64,000 nucleotides of DNA from Talaromyces rugulosus (GCF_013368755.1 NC_049561.1:1736001-1800000), one strand, 5' to 3'. Shown: positions 43,927-55,965, numbered from the stretch's first letter. Made by a program: numbers and translations. Notes: generated by a model not told the origin, from the sequence alone.

Positions 43927-43953
43927 ATAGACAGATAGATAGACAGATAGATC
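43927..43953. repeat. GATAGACA/GATA tandem
   Basis: Alternating GATAGACA and GATA units upstream of exgA; the GATA cores could bind GATA factors, but the repeat nature alone explains them. Confidence 0.7.
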
Positions 43954-44284
43954 AAGAAGCCGCAACTTCCAAAAACATCGCAGGTCCCAAGCCAGGTCCC
44001 CCCTCCAGGTTCAGCCATCCCCGCCGTGCCTGCCCGTGGTCCAGCCGTCCGGATTCAGCTTCGCCTTGTTGAACTCAACGTGACCTGCGGGGCTTGCCTC
44101 TACCCCAGATCTCGCGACTTCACCTGCCGCAGTCTGCATCCGGTCGCTCGCCGCTCGGTCATCAGCTACTACTTATACCCAGCATCAGTCTCCGCCTGCA
44201 TCTGTCCGACTGTATCGTTAAGGTGTCGACTTAGCGGCTTCAATTGATTTGACCTGACCTGACCTCGATATCGCCCTGCCCACT

Positions 44285-45685
44285 ATGATCTTCTCAAAGA
44301 TCCAGAAGCCGGCCCTGGCGGCCCTTGCCTGTCTTTTGGCTGTAGCCCAGGCTGTACCTACAACGTGAGAGAGAAAAATGTCTTGTCGCTAGAGTTTTGC
44401 TAACCCTTTCAATGCCTGATACAGCCGTGTTGAGCCGCGGAGTCTCTCATTTGATTACAACAACTACAAGGTGCGAGGCGTCAACCTCGGAGGATGGCTG
44501 GTCCTCGAGCCCTGGATTACACCGTCGTTGTTCGAGAGAGGAGGCGACACCGCCGTCGACGAATACACCCTCACCCAGTGTCTGGGCAAAGACGCCGCCC
44601 ACAGCCTGCTCTCCCAGCATTGGAACAGCTTCATCACCGCCGGGGATTTTCAGCAAATCAGTGCTGCTGGTATGAACCACGTTCGTATCCCCGTCGGCTA
44701 CTGGGCTGTCTCGCCTCAGCCCGGTGACCCGTATGTCTCGGGCCAGCTGGACATCTTGGACCAAGCTATTGACTGGGCTAGAGCAGCCAACCTCAAGGTC
44801 ATTGTGGATTTGCACGGTGGTAAGTTTTCTTTTCTGTCTCCTTTCTCTCAGTACACAAGATTGCTAATGATTGCAGCTCCCGGATCTCAAAATGGATTTG
44901 ACAACAGTGGACGTCGAGGCACCATTAACTGGGACAAAGACCGTTCACACGTGAACGCCACATTGGATGTCCTCAGCTCCCTTATTAAGCGCTATGCTCC
45001 GCACTCGGATGTCGTCACGGCAGTGGAGGCGCTCAACGAGCCCATGACCGTGATGGGAGACTCTGGCGTCGACTTGAACAACTTGAAGCAGTTCTACTAT
45101 GACACATGGGGCCGAGTGCGTGAGGTAAACCAAGACACTGTCCTCACTTTGCACGACGGTTTTCAGGATATCGATTCCTGGAACGGCTTCATGGGACAGA
45201 ACTCGGGAGTCTGGAACGTCATGATGGACACCCACCATTACGAAGTCTTTGACAATGGACTTCTTGCCGACAACATCGACCAACACGTCCAGGCCGCTTG
45301 CACCTTTGGCAAAAACAAGGTCGGCCCCACCGACAAATGGACAATCGTTGGCGAATGGACCGGTGCCATGACCGACTGTGCCAAATACCTCAACGGCCGT
45401 GGCGTCGGCGCTCGATGGGATGGCAGTTATGGACAAGGAAGCTCTACCCACGGCAGCTGCAGTGGATATGCCCATGGCGAAGTCACCGCCCTGCCAGGCA
45501 GCGTCCGCTCCGACATCCGTCGCTTCATCGAAGCGCAGCTGGATGCGTACGAGTCGCGATCCGGTTGGGTGTATTGGACTTGGACTACTGAGGGTGCGCC
45601 TGAGTGGGATATGAAGCGGCAGCTGGCAGCCAATGTCTTCCCCAACCCGGTCACCGCACGACAATATCCTGGACAGTGTAATTAG
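44285..45685 (+). CDS. exgA: Glucan exo-1,3-beta-glucosidase (GH5), ExgA
   Basis: A 427-residue secreted hydrolase from exons 44285-44364, 44425-44819 and 44877-45685. MIFSKIQKPALAALACLLAVAQA is the signal peptide. VRGVNLGGWLVLEPWITPSL, GMNHVRIPVGYWAV, VIVDLHGAPGSQNGFDNSG and VVTAVEALNEP (acid/base Glu near residue 213) lead to KWTIVGEWTGAMTDC (nucleophile Glu near 318) and SGWVYWTWTTEGAPEWD. These are the complete GH5 subfamily 9 motifs of fungal exo-beta-1,3-glucanases. It releases glucose from non-reducing ends of beta-1,3-glucan in the wall or medium. Exon junctions are at the same kind of positions as in Aspergillus exgA. Both catalytic residues are present, so it should be active. Confidence 0.95.
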
Positions 45686-46051
45686 GTTTTTTTTTTTTTT
45701 TTTGTTCTCTCTTTCTTGTCTTTCTCTCCTGCGTTATTGACTCGCTCTCTTTTTTTTCCCTCCTCCATTTGTTCACTCGGCTACTTGTCATTAGGAGTTA
45801 GTTCACTTTATCGTAGATTACATATATATAGTAATCGCACTGTCATTAGAATTTTGAATACATACGTAGCGCCCTCCGACCGCGTTAATGACATTGATTG
45901 ATTCGCCTATAATGATCTAAAACGGGTATAAACTTGATGAATCATAAAACTGTCTCCTCTCCCCATTCCCCTTCTTCAATCTTCTCTCCACAAACGTTTT
46001 CTCCTTTTTTTTTAAAAGTTTGATTCTATATATTTATTGCCCAAGCAATAT
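45686..46051. other. Convergent 3' region
   Basis: T-run (about 45688-45702) and pyrimidine-rich sequence between exgA and KAP120. Confidence 0.5.
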
Positions 46052-49000
46052 TCACAGAATCCCCAACGCGCCAAACGCAGTCAACACCTCACGATCAACA
46101 TTCGCCAACCAGTCTGCCTGAAACTGCTGCTCGCCGCCACACGCATTGATAACTGCGCGCAACTGCTCCCGGATAAAGTCACGGATGTTGATTTGATGCA
46201 CGACATCTGATGATTCCCATTGTCGTCGGCGCGCGCTCTCGGGTGGTTCGTTTTCTTGTTGAGTAGTGGTGTTTGTTTCGGTGTTGTTGTTGTTGTTGTT
46301 CCAGAAGATTAGATAGTCCTTGGCGTGTGGGTCGTTTGTTGTGTCTTCTTCTTCGCCACCTTCGGATAGTTCGGTGACGACGTCGGTCCAGACGGTGAGA
46401 TAGGATTGGAGATGGTTTAGGAGGTAAGCCGGAGGAGGGGCGGCATTGTTGTTGGTGTTGGTATTGTTGTTGTTGAGTCCGAGGAGTTGGGTAAGGGCGA
46501 GGACGTGCAGTTTCTTTTGTGTAGCTAGGCCGATGTTGTCGTAGTGGAAGAACCATTCCGTCAAGAGCCATGACAGCGTCTGTTCCTCGGACGAAGCACC
46601 CGTAGCTGCCGAAATGGCCGATAGGAATATCCGTGGGTTGGCCAGGGCCAGTCGTGCCAAAACGCTAAAGTAGTCTGTTTCGAGAACGCCGTAGACATGA
46701 GATGTCTTGCGGTTAGGCCCCGTGGTCTGACTGGCCTCGTGCGCCGAGTGAAGCCCCTCTAATATTGCATGCAGAAACGAGCTGTCGAGAAGAGACTTTG
46801 CAACCACTTCGTACGAATTCGCGCTGCCGCCGTCGATTGTCTCGGTGGCCCGAATAACCATTTCCACCAAGTGAGGGACGATGCCGATCCGGTTGCGGGA
46901 TGCTGATGATAATAATGCCTCTAGCGAGGCAAGGAATGGCAGCCGAATCCTGTCATTGAGTACCTCCTGAGGAGCGAGAAGAATATAGCTTTCCGCAATC
47001 TGAAGTGCTAGGGGTGCACTGTCTGTAGCCGCCTGAAAGATGGGGAACAGATTGGGGAGAAGAGACAAGACCTCAGCAGAAGCCGGACTGGGTGTCTGCG
47101 TGAGCACTGCTGCCCACAGCTCGAGGGCTTCTTCCAATAGATACACAATAGTTTCCTAGCTATATTAGATTCACTGAAAGAAAAAGAAGAAGAAAAACAT
47201 ACTGATTCTGGCTCGATCGAGTTCCTTATCAGTGGAAGCAGATCTCCATGGTACTTGACCGAGTTCCCTTTGAGCGCGTTCATCAGTGACGAGAGTAGAG
47301 TCAGGATGGCTTGCTTCATTAAATGTTCTTCGCCCGACTGTTCCCACAGCGGTGGCAGAAGAGACATGATCTGATCCGAGAATGGCAGAATCTAAAAACC
47401 TGTTAGTATTTTCTAAATGTATTTAAATGTCGTCAACCAAAGGAATTGCAGCATACATGGTCTTCCATCTTCACTACAGCAGTGCGCACTGTTTCCAACA
47501 GCGCCATTTTCGTTTCAGACAGCTCCACCTCTTGGATCAAAGTGAGCAGGTTTTGAAGAATCGGCGTGGCGTACGGTAAGAATTCCTGAGGCGAAAACTC
47601 AAACGGATCAAGGATGCTCTTCAGATGCCGACCTGCAGTAATACGAACTGCGATATCGTTCAAAGGATCCTCCTTGTTTGAGAGATGCTGGAAAACTTGG
47701 TAGATGAACTGCCGATTCAACTTCTCGGGCTGTATAGGCATCCATTGACCAATCACAATAGCGGTTCGTCTTCGCAAGACCTTGTAGCCCTGGTCATGGA
47801 TTTGGACCTCTGGGATAAGCGTAGATTCGATGAATTCGTTAAAGTTCATGTGTTGCTCTAGGTTAGCTGCAGCTAAACCAATCGCACAATACAGTGAGTC
47901 TTTCATCAGAATGTCACGGTTTTGGGGATCTACCAATACCAACGTCAGCACAGAACGGAGATTGTCGTAAAAAAGGAATTGTCGTAATAAAAGTTCCGCT
48001 TCCACTCACTTGCAAAGGAATAAAAGACGTTTAGCAGCTGCGGAATGAGCAGACCCTTGAAATGAATTATCAGGTCCAAGAAAAGCTTCTCGGAGCATGC
48101 TCGGATAGAAAACTCCCACGCCTCGGATATCGTATCTTCTTTCTTCTCCCACTCCTCAGGCTCCTCTTCCCATTCTTGAAAGTCAGACTGGCGAAGTCGG
48201 AAGAATTTGGAAATGAGAAGTTCCATAATTACGACTACAAAGTCCTCGGTGAAAAGTTGGGACTTTACAAGCTCCACTGACTTGTTTCGTTCTTCTTTCT
48301 CTTCTGGCTTTTGGAGCCTGAATGTGTGTTGGGGGTAAAACGCCATCTTTGCACACGCGCGGATCAACAGCAATGCTTTCAAGCCAAGCTTGTCAATGAA
48401 ACTTTTCTGCTCACTGTCCCCCGAGGTACCAGTTTCGCTATTCTGGAGGTTACTTTCTGTTTCGTATATTTCTCCAAGCTTCGAGACGATGGTCCAGTAC
48501 GATTTGACCAGTGGAACGCAATTTGGCAGCAGCCCAAAATCTGCAGGGTGAGTTTTGGCCATCTCGACGTGAAGTTTTGATAGCTGTATAAGATGCTTCC
48601 CAATAAAACTGGTCACTTGAGAGGGCATGTTAGATCCCGATTGAAAAAATGCGAAGAGTTTTGTAAACTGATCGTTGCTAAGCTCCCAGAACCCTTGCAC
48701 ATCCTTGTCCCGGTTGGGATGCTCAAACCCAGCGACTATCAGTCGTCGCAGAACCTTGAAAGATGTCAAAGTCTGTTCGAGAAGCTCCGGCAACGAGACA
48801 TCGCCAGTGCGACCTTGTTCCAACAGCACAGTCCAGCTATTGAATTTTTCAATGTATATACTGCCTAGCAAACGAAATATCTCAGGAGCCACTGATTGAA
48901 GGCTGATCCTAACTCTCTGCATTCGTGCTGTTGAAAGCTCTTTGATGATTTGTAGCAAAATGACAAGGGTTCGAGGAAGCTGTAGCGGATTTGAACCTGG

Positions 49001-49623
49001 TTGAGCAGCGGCACGGAGGGAGGAAATCAGGAACGGCATAGCATCGGGCCTTTGGAAAGATGTTCAATTAGCATAAATTTGCGGAACCGGGGTTATAAGA
49101 ATTTACCATTCACTATTGGGAAACTCGTAACGCATGATCTTGGCAATCACCAATGCATTATGAAGAGCCAGCTGGGGAGACGGCTCAACAACACCAGCTT
49201 CGAGAGCTCTGCTCTTGAGACGCTCCCTATCCTCTTTCTTGATAGCGCTTCCCTAGGTTTTAGTACAACAATATAATAATCAACGAGTAGGATCACGCAT
49301 ACTTTGTAGCAGTCTTCCGCCAGTACTTGTCGACTCCATTCTTCAGCTGAATAATGGAAAGGTAACGAATCTCCAAGGGAAGTGAATTATCGAGAAAGGC
49401 TTCCTTGATAGACAGTCAGCAGGGGGGTGACAAAACGGAGTTGTGTTGATGAACCAACCTGAAGTAAGAGGTAAAAGCCATCCTGTTTTTCCCAATTCTG
49501 GAGCTGTTGTGTGCCAATACGCACTTGCTGTTGTGTCGAACTGGCTGCAGCTGCCAGAGCATTGAAGAGGTTCTGGGCAGTCAGAGGATTGGCCTCACCA
49601 GGCAGCTCTATGGCATTTGCCAT
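46052..49623 (-). CDS. KAP120: Importin-beta family karyopherin, Kap120/importin-11 homologue
   Basis: A 1070-residue HEAT-repeat transport receptor from exons 49623-49459, 49403-49303, 49247-49107, 49049-48010, 47929-47457, 47391-47203 and 47155-46052. The N terminus has the importin-beta N-terminal pattern: QQQVRIGTQQLQNWEKQDGF, then LPLEIRYLSIIQLKNGVDKY and WRKTATNAIKKEDRERLKSR, the Ran-binding start of the Kap120/IPO11 group. Further HEAT helices follow, for example GLAAANLEQHMNFNEFIEST and RRRTAIVIGQWMPIQPEKLN. The acceptor at 49248 was chosen because only it keeps TATNAI in frame. Near the C terminus an Asn/Thr-rich low-complexity loop (encoded about 46255-46300 and 46440-46480) is inserted. 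Yeast Kap120 imports Rpf1 and Swi6. Location: nuclear envelope/cytosol shuttling. Confidence 0.92.
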
Positions 49624-50262
49624 GTTTTGGCAAAAGCCAAGACCCTGGTTAGTTTGTCGTAACCATGTAAAAGCAATTCTGCAAGTAGCGGGTAAATAAT
49701 AGCCAAAAAAGGCTTTCCGAAATGCTAGCTTGAGTAGCTTTGGATGAGGAATGGGGAATTTCTCGCAAGGTGAAAAAAAAAAAAAACGGTCAACAGCAAA
49801 CAAGCATCGTCACGGGCAATTCCCCGCGCATGATCGGCGGGGACCATCAACACGCCCGGATGATCATTGTTCCTGCCCTAGGGCCAGACCCTATCTCCGT
49901 TCCGAAACGGGAAGTTAGGGCTGTTTTACAGGGCTTGCCGCGATGAAGTCATCGGCAGATCACAGAGATGGAGCACGTCGAGAGTCCAAGGCTTCAATGT
50001 CTGCAATGTCATTATAACACACAAATAAAACCCAAAACAGGTTCTGCCTCCAGTTTTCAGTGGAAACGTTTGTCTAGATAGTACGTGTCGTCCGTCCGAT
50101 CTCGACCTCGGTCAAGCCAGCATGGAGAAATGACATACCCATGATGTAGCATGATGCAACACTATAAAGTACTGTCAAGGGGCTTTCTCTGAACTTCTCA
50201 TAACACATCAACTAATTTTAACGACGCTGCTCGCTTGCCACTTCAGAAGAAAAAAACTCAAC
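49624..50262. other. Divergent promoter region
   Basis: Shared upstream region of KAP120 and the small hydrophilic-protein gene; no gene seen. Confidence 0.5.
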
Positions 50263-50729
50263 ATGTCGGATCTCTCAAACATGGCATATCAGGCCGAGCG
50301 AGACCTCAACAGCCATCAGAAAAAGACAGGATCTGAAAAACAAAGCGACTCAAGTAAGTTTTGCCTCCCTTTTGTGAGACGGCAACCAAGAAAAGCCCGG
50401 CTGAGACAATATAGCTCTCGAGTCTGGCGTAAACGAAAATGTTCAGAGAGACTTCCCAGGCGCCGATGTGCAATACGGTGAAAGGGCAAATTACGGAGGA
50501 AGCGAAACTAGGAAGATTCCTCCCGAACAGGGTGGAGATTTTGATGCCCGCGGAAGGTAAACCTACTCAATAACTTGTAAGAAGGCTGAATAGAGTCTAA
50601 TCATTCTGGTCTAGGATGACTGAGAGTCGTCAGTTTGAGGGTACTGGTGGTCCAGAAGACAAATTGAAAATAGTTCAGGAGCGGCGCCCGGGTGATGACG
50701 GTGTTCCTGTGCAAAGCACCAACTTTTGA
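50263..50729 (+). CDS. Small hydrophilic protein of unknown function
   Basis: A 115-residue protein from exons 50263-50353, 50415-50556 and 50615-50729. It reads MSDLSNMAYQAERDLNSHQK..., then TLESGVNENVQRDFPGADVQ and YGERANYGGSETRKIPPEQG, then MTESRQFEGTGGPEDKLKIV and ends DDGVPVQSTNF. Gly, Glu, Gln and Asp dominate; there are no Cys, no signal and no hydrophobic core, so it is probably disordered. Such proteins in filamentous fungi are often stress- or conidium-associated, but I see no motif to prove that here. Three short exons with clean GT-AG junctions and preserved frame support a real gene. Confidence 0.75.
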
Positions 50730-51113
50730 ATCATCTTTGGACACAGCTGTAAATTGGGAAAGTGGGATAGGCATAGGCCTGCTTTCAGATTATGTGTATA
50801 ATACATTGACCGCAGACAATGCTGGTTTGCATTTAAGGTAGAAAAGAATACCTCGCGTATGCTCTACAACATCCTACATGAGTGACTACCGGGTATAATA
50901 AAATGATTGCACTAAGACTACTCGTTAGTAAAATATTATTTTTAAGAGATCTGAATAAGGAATTACAATTTCTTTGGCATGCAGCCTTTTACCATCCATA
51001 TACATAGATGGCTCAACTAAATTTTACCACCACCACTACATGAGACGGATTTTTGTCAGCAACATGACCAATCTTTCTCCACAAGCACCTAATAATGCTC
51101 ACAGAGTACTAAT
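50730..51113. other. Convergent intergenic region
   Basis: A/T-rich; no gene seen. Confidence 0.5.
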
Positions 51114-52566
51114 TTAGAAGACTGCAAGGAAAGGCAAGAAGGCACTAACGGCGAGGGCAAGTTTACCCGTGGTGCCCGTGGAAGACGCGGCACCACTGCT
51201 GGTGGCGGCAGGAGCCGTGGAAGAAGTGGGGGAAGCGCCATCAGAGGTGCCAGTACCGGCCAATTTGGTGTCGTTGACACCAGTGAACCAGGTAGTACCG
51301 TTCCGGGAAAACGGGGTGCTGACGTCCTTTCCAGCATCAGTGTCATAGGGGACGGGGCTGGTGTAGTTGTAGGTGGGAGCCAGTTTGCCCCAGGTGTCCT
51401 TGACAGCCTGAAGAATACCGTGACCGGCAGAGCAGGTCTGGTTGCCGGTAAGGGGAGCAGCCCAGGTGGAGGAGTACTTGGAGTAAACGTTCTGGGAAAG
51501 AGGTCCAATGAAGCTAGAGTTGAGGTACAAGTTGCTGGTGTCAACCTCGTAGTTGGTGTATCCAGTCTTGTTGGACACGAGCTGGAAGATGTTGGCACCG
51601 CAATCCCATCGGCCCAGTGATGGAAGACGCCAGTTGGCCTGGACAGTGGCGAGGGAGGAGTAGTGGGTGTAGAAAGTGTCGTCAACGGTTCCAACAAGGT
51701 CCTTGGGGATGGCACCGCCAAGCAGGATGGAAAAGACCTTGTTGCTGATGGGGTAGTGCTCGGTCTCATCAAAGGTGAGCAGAATCAGAGACTCGTTCCA
51801 GAAGTTGGAGTGAGTCTCCAGCTCCTCGATGAATCCACGCTCCCAGGTTGAGGCAAAAGTGATGTTGGTGTCGTGGGCGTCATCAGTCATGTTGGGGGTA
51901 ATAAAGGCCCACTGAGGAAGCTTGTCGTTCTTGATGTCGTCCCAGAGGTTGGTGAAGTTCTTGATCTGAGTCAACCGAGAAGCATTCGAGGCGACCGAGT
52001 CGAAAATAACCAAGGGGTTGTGCTTGCGAACATAGTCGTTAGCAAAGTTTTCCTGGTTGGAGTAGTTGAAGCCCTGGAAGCCGGGGTAGGGCGAGTGCTC
52101 CTGGTATTCACCCCAGGAAATCTTCTTGGTGTCGAGAAGATCAGCCACGGTAGAGACGTTTTCTGGGATTTGCCAGAAGTCGTCGTTGTCCAAGGCAAAC
52201 TGATCGCCAGCAGCGGAAGAGATGTAGTTGGGCTCTGACGGGTGAGCAACGGCCCAGTAGTTGGTCAGGGTGATACCCTTTGAGGCCAGGTATTTCTGGT
52301 TCTCGTCACCAGAAGCGGCGCTGTAGTCCTATTGATCGCGGTGTGTTAGCTAGCGTCTGATGCCGAGCGGGATGGTGACCTACAATGTTTTCGAGCCAGA
52401 TCTGGTAGAACTGCTTGAAGGCGACACCTTCCACGTTCGAGGTCGGCGACGAAGGCACGACAGTGGCCGCGGCCTGCTGGATCTGCGAGAGCGAAGGCTC
52501 CGAGGTGGTGGCCAGCTGGGCGACAGCGGCGCCAGCGGAGGCCAGCAACAGGATGGCAGACTGCAT
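51114..52566 (-). CDS. phoA: Secreted, GPI-anchored acid phosphatase (PhoA-type phosphoesterase)
   Basis: A 465-residue protein from exons 52566-52384 and 52328-51114. MQSAILLLASAGAAVAQ is the signal peptide. KQFYQIWLENIDYSAASGDE, YWAVAHPSEPNYISSAAGDQ, QWAFITPNMTDDAHDTNITF and LILLTFDETEHY are the metal-site motifs of the fungal phosphoesterase family (PF04185-like) known as phosphate-repressible acid phosphatase PhoA. The C terminus is a Ser/Thr/Ala linker ending KLALAVSAFLPFLAVF, a GPI-anchor signal. Several Asn-X-Ser/Thr sites suggest glycosylation. It should release phosphate from organic esters at the cell surface. Codons are strongly C/G-ending, consistent with high expression. Confidence 0.92.
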
Positions 52567-52679
52567 GATGGTCGCGGAAATGGGAAATCTCAGTCGACTG
52601 CAGGTGTTATCTTTTGAGGTCTTTGCGTGGGATGCAGAAAGAGGGACTGGAGAGACGGAAGGACCAGGCCCGGCGGACT

Positions 52680-52687
52680 AATATATA
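52680..52687 (-). promoter_or_regulatory. TATA box of the acid phosphatase gene
   Basis: TATATATT on the minus strand about 115 bases before the phoA start codon. Confidence 0.55.
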
Positions 52688-52715
52688 GCTACGATGCAAC
52701 GCGACGCTCCTGCAG

Positions 52716-52721
52716 CACGTG
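52716..52721 (-). promoter_or_regulatory. CACGTG motif, candidate PHO-regulon site
   Basis: CACGTG (in GCACGTGGC) lies just upstream of the TATA box, about 150 bases before phoA. In fungi this core is bound by Pho4/NUC-1/PalcA-type bHLH factors under phosphate starvation. A second copy is at 53374-53379. Six-base palindromes occur by chance, so this is suggestive only. Confidence 0.45.
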
Positions 52722-53272
52722 GCAGGCTAGCAGCAGCGTGACAGCGGGCTTTCTGTTCCTCGCTTGCAGCTAGAAGCCTGAAGGTACGGATGATAATTAA
52801 TCGCAATTGGCGCGACCGCAGAACAATCTCGCGAGCTCTCTCGACGGCGCGATAGATTGAAGCGCGCTGGGCTGAAGCCTGGCAGCGTCGCAGCGATGGC
52901 GGTTCGAGGAATGACAGTCGATGCACAGCACACGGTGGAGGGTCTGCGCCTGTGACTCGCCGGCGGTGCTCGCCGGGTCCCCACCTGCTAACGCCTGCCC
53001 TGTCTCGTAGACTCGTAATCATGACTCTGTTAGTTGGCTCAGTGCTACGATGCAGTATTAACTTGTTAAACGAGTGCTGCTGCAATGCAAATCCAGAGAC
53101 CGCGATTGGTCTGTTCGAATCCTGACCGGCAAACCCGCATCACGCTACTCCGCAAAGGGCCTAGCCTGTCCGCGCTAATCCAAATAAGGCAGGAGCTAAA
53201 CTCAATGTGCCGCATCCGTCCATCCGACCCAGCCACTAGCACTGCAGGTGAACACGCCGAAACGGCATAGCG

Positions 53273-53364
53273 CAACTTAAATCGGCGCTAAGAAGCTGCA
53301 ATAGTGGGGTACGCTACCGGCATGCCCCACTTAGCTTAAGTTGTAGCGACCGCTTCTGGTCGCT
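53273..53364. repeat. Nested inverted repeats
   Basis: An outer imperfect inverted repeat (CAACTTAA...GCTAAG at 53273-53292 with CTTAGCTTAAGTTG at 53330-53343) encloses an inner one (AGTGGGG 53303-53309, CCCCACT 53325-53331). Immediately after lies a 7-base hairpin, AGCGACC 53345-53351 and GGTCGCT 53358-53364. Confidence 0.7.
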
Positions 53365-54011
53365 CAGACCCAGCACGTGCCTCTGTCGACCACCATGAAA
53401 GGCACCTGCCCAGGCTGCCCCTCTCGCCGTGCCTTGCCGTGTCACATCGCGCCTCCTGCCATTGCCAATGCTTTTCTCACGTTGTTACGATAATAATACG
53501 ATTAAAAGAGAGATTTGAGAGATTTGAAATTTTTTCCAGAAGCCTCCCAGCGAGGTTCTGCCCTGCTGACTCGCAGTTGATGCCGATGCCCCCACCCCGT
53601 GGAATGGAAGTGGAAAGTGGAAATCGAAGCTCGCGTCTTTCTCTCTCCGTGACGGGAATAGCCGTCATCCATGGCAGCTGCTGTCAACGACTGACTGTGA
53701 TGCATCTCTCGTCTCGGCTCTCAAATACTTCACTGGCTGTATGTACGTCCCTGGGGCTGAAAGCGAGATTCGCATTGCCCATTTTTGACACTAAATCGCG
53801 CGTGAAATGTGAGCCTTTGAGCAATGGTACCTCGCTGACCAGTCGTCTTGTACAGAGTAACGACTCGTGACTCGAGAACATAGACATGCGGAGACAATAA
53901 CGCTCTTGAAAGAACCGGCTTTTTGTCGCATTGAAGGGGGATTCTTTTCCTTTATTCGACTGGAAATCCGATTGCCTGTCCTCCAGTGGGGCAGACCAAG
54001 TGAAAGCTCTC

Positions 54012-55965
54012 ATGGACAATAAAATCGCCCAGCAGAATGAATCTTCGTCCGAAATGATGCCTCCAGTTAACAGCGACCCGGTACCGACGAAAACAAGTCG
54101 GAAAAGGCTGTTCCTCCTCGTCATCATCTCCCTCGCGCTCTTCGTCATTCTTTCCATTGGGTTGGGTGCAGGCTTAGGTCTCGGGCTAAAACATGATGGC
54201 AAGAGCGTCTCTTCGAGTCCATCGTCGTCGTCGGCACCTACATCGTCGACACCGCCATCATGGAGACGTGATCCCTCAGAGTATATCTTGGATATGAACT
54301 CGTGGGACATTAATGCGCCACCGACCACACGCCACTTTGACTTTACAGTTTCGGAGATAGAAGGATATCCCGATGGTGAGCTGTTTGAAACGCGCGCGCT
54401 CTACGTTTCGCTATGCTAACTTTCTTCCTCTAACAGGCGTTCTCCGATCTTTGTACGTTGTAAACGGGCAGTATCCAGCGCCATTGGTCCGCGTAAATAG
54501 AGGCGACCGGGTGCTGGTGAACGTGACAAACCAATTATCGGCAGCAGTGACCTTCCACTGGCATGGACTTTATCAGAATGGGACCAATTGGATGGACGGC
54601 ACTGCTGGAATCACCCAATGTCCAATTCCGCCTGGCACAAGCTTCTTATATAATTTTACCGTGAACATGCAGTATGGCACTTACTGGTATCACTCGCATT
54701 ATAAGACACAGTACATGGACGGTCTTTTTGGACCTTTGATTATCCATGCTCCGGAGGAAGCTAGCTACCGGGAGATGTATGATCATGATCATGTTGTGCT
54801 TCTGAATGATTATTATCATAACATGAGTGCCACGTATGTGGACGACTATCTTGCCCCGGGCAATGAGAACAATGAACCAGTCCCCGACAATGGGCTAATC
54901 CAAGGGGCTAACTACTTCAACTGTTCCACTTTAGACCCTAGTCATGGACATACATGCTATCAAAACTCAACCCGCGCCCAATTTAATGTCCAGCAAAACC
55001 AGCGATATCGGTTCCGCATCATCAACGCCGGTGGTTTTGGCATGTTCCAGTTCGCAGTGGACAATCATACATTGTCTGTTATCGAGGCAGACTCTACCAT
55101 GGTCGAGCCTCTCGGAGTGAATCGGTTGGATATTGCAGTTGCTGAGCGTTATTCTGTCGTTTTGAACGCGAATCAGTCTGCGAATAACTACTGGATTCGT
55201 GCAACAATGGACACGTACTGCTTCACTACCTCAAACCCAGTACTCAATACCGCAAATATCAAAGGCATCCTCAGCTACACGAACGATACTTCAGACCCGG
55301 TTTCCGGTGTTTCAGCAGAATGGCCAGGTGAAGACCCTAATGTACTCTGTGTGGACATGAATACTACTCTCCTGGTCCCTGCTGAACCACAGCAAGCACC
55401 AAAGGCCGATCTCTTCTTCAGTCTCCAGTTTGCTTTCTCAATCAGAGAGTATGCTTTAGATCGAGCTTATATCAACGGCTCAACCTGGTATCAATCTGAA
55501 ACCCCCACCCTCAATGTCGTGGTTCCAGCACTTCAGGCTGGTAATGCCACTTTCAATCAGACCGGAGTCGCTTCAGGTTACGGGCTATCCAACCAATACA
55601 TCATAGACCTGCCCAACTACGCTGTGGTCGATGTTCTTGTGACCAATTTTGACGACTCTTCGCACCCATTTCACCTCCATGGACATCAGTTTTGGGTCAT
55701 AGCAACTTCTGAAGAGCAATACTTTGACTACAGCGCTTACGACTCTTTTAACCTGACCAACCCGCTCCGTCGAGACACAGTGATGGTCGACTCGTTTGGG
55801 TGGACCTTGATCCGCTTTGTCAACGATAACCCTGGTATGTGGGCATTTCACTGTCACATTGCCTGGCATCTCGAAGCGGGATTGTTGATGCAATTCCAAT
55901 CACGCAATGATATCATGAAAGATTGGACAATTCCTGACGATGTACGAGGACTTTGTAATGCCTAG
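54012..55965 (+). CDS. Membrane-tethered multicopper oxidase (laccase-like)
   Basis: A 630-residue protein from exons 54012-54375 and 54437-55965. The start is the first ATG, giving a short cytosolic tail and one hydrophobic helix (about residues 33-58, LFLLVIISLALFVILSIGLG), so it is probably a type II membrane protein with its catalytic part outside. A Ser-rich stalk precedes three cupredoxin domains. Copper ligands are all visible: FHWHG and YWYHSH in domain 1, HPFHLHGHQFW and FHCHIAWHLEAG in domain 3, so the trinuclear and T1 sites look complete. Many Asn-X-Ser/Thr sites occur. It should oxidise phenols or metal ions with O2 to water; the HCHIAWHLEAGL form is laccase-like rather than Fet3-like. 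Confidence 0.9.

Larger units (their letters stand above)
42689..44284. other. Divergent intergenic region upstream of exgA
   Basis: 1.6 kb without a supported gene. Contains an 8-base tandem repeat (43627-43661), a GATAGACA tandem (about 43927-43953) and a C/T-rich leader before exgA. Confidence 0.5.
52567..54011. other. Divergent intergenic region between phoA and the oxidase
   Basis: 1.4 kb without a supported gene; contains the CACGTG motifs and a set of nested inverted repeats at 53273-53364. Confidence 0.5.

Noticed and set aside
53095..53130. GTTCGAATCC resembling a tRNA T-loop
   Set aside because: Flanking bases do not pair into a T-stem and no acceptor, D or anticodon arms could be built around it.
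53684..54328. 214-residue minus-strand frame upstream of the oxidase
   Set aside because: It overlaps the oxidase N-terminal exon in antisense and shows no recognisable motif.
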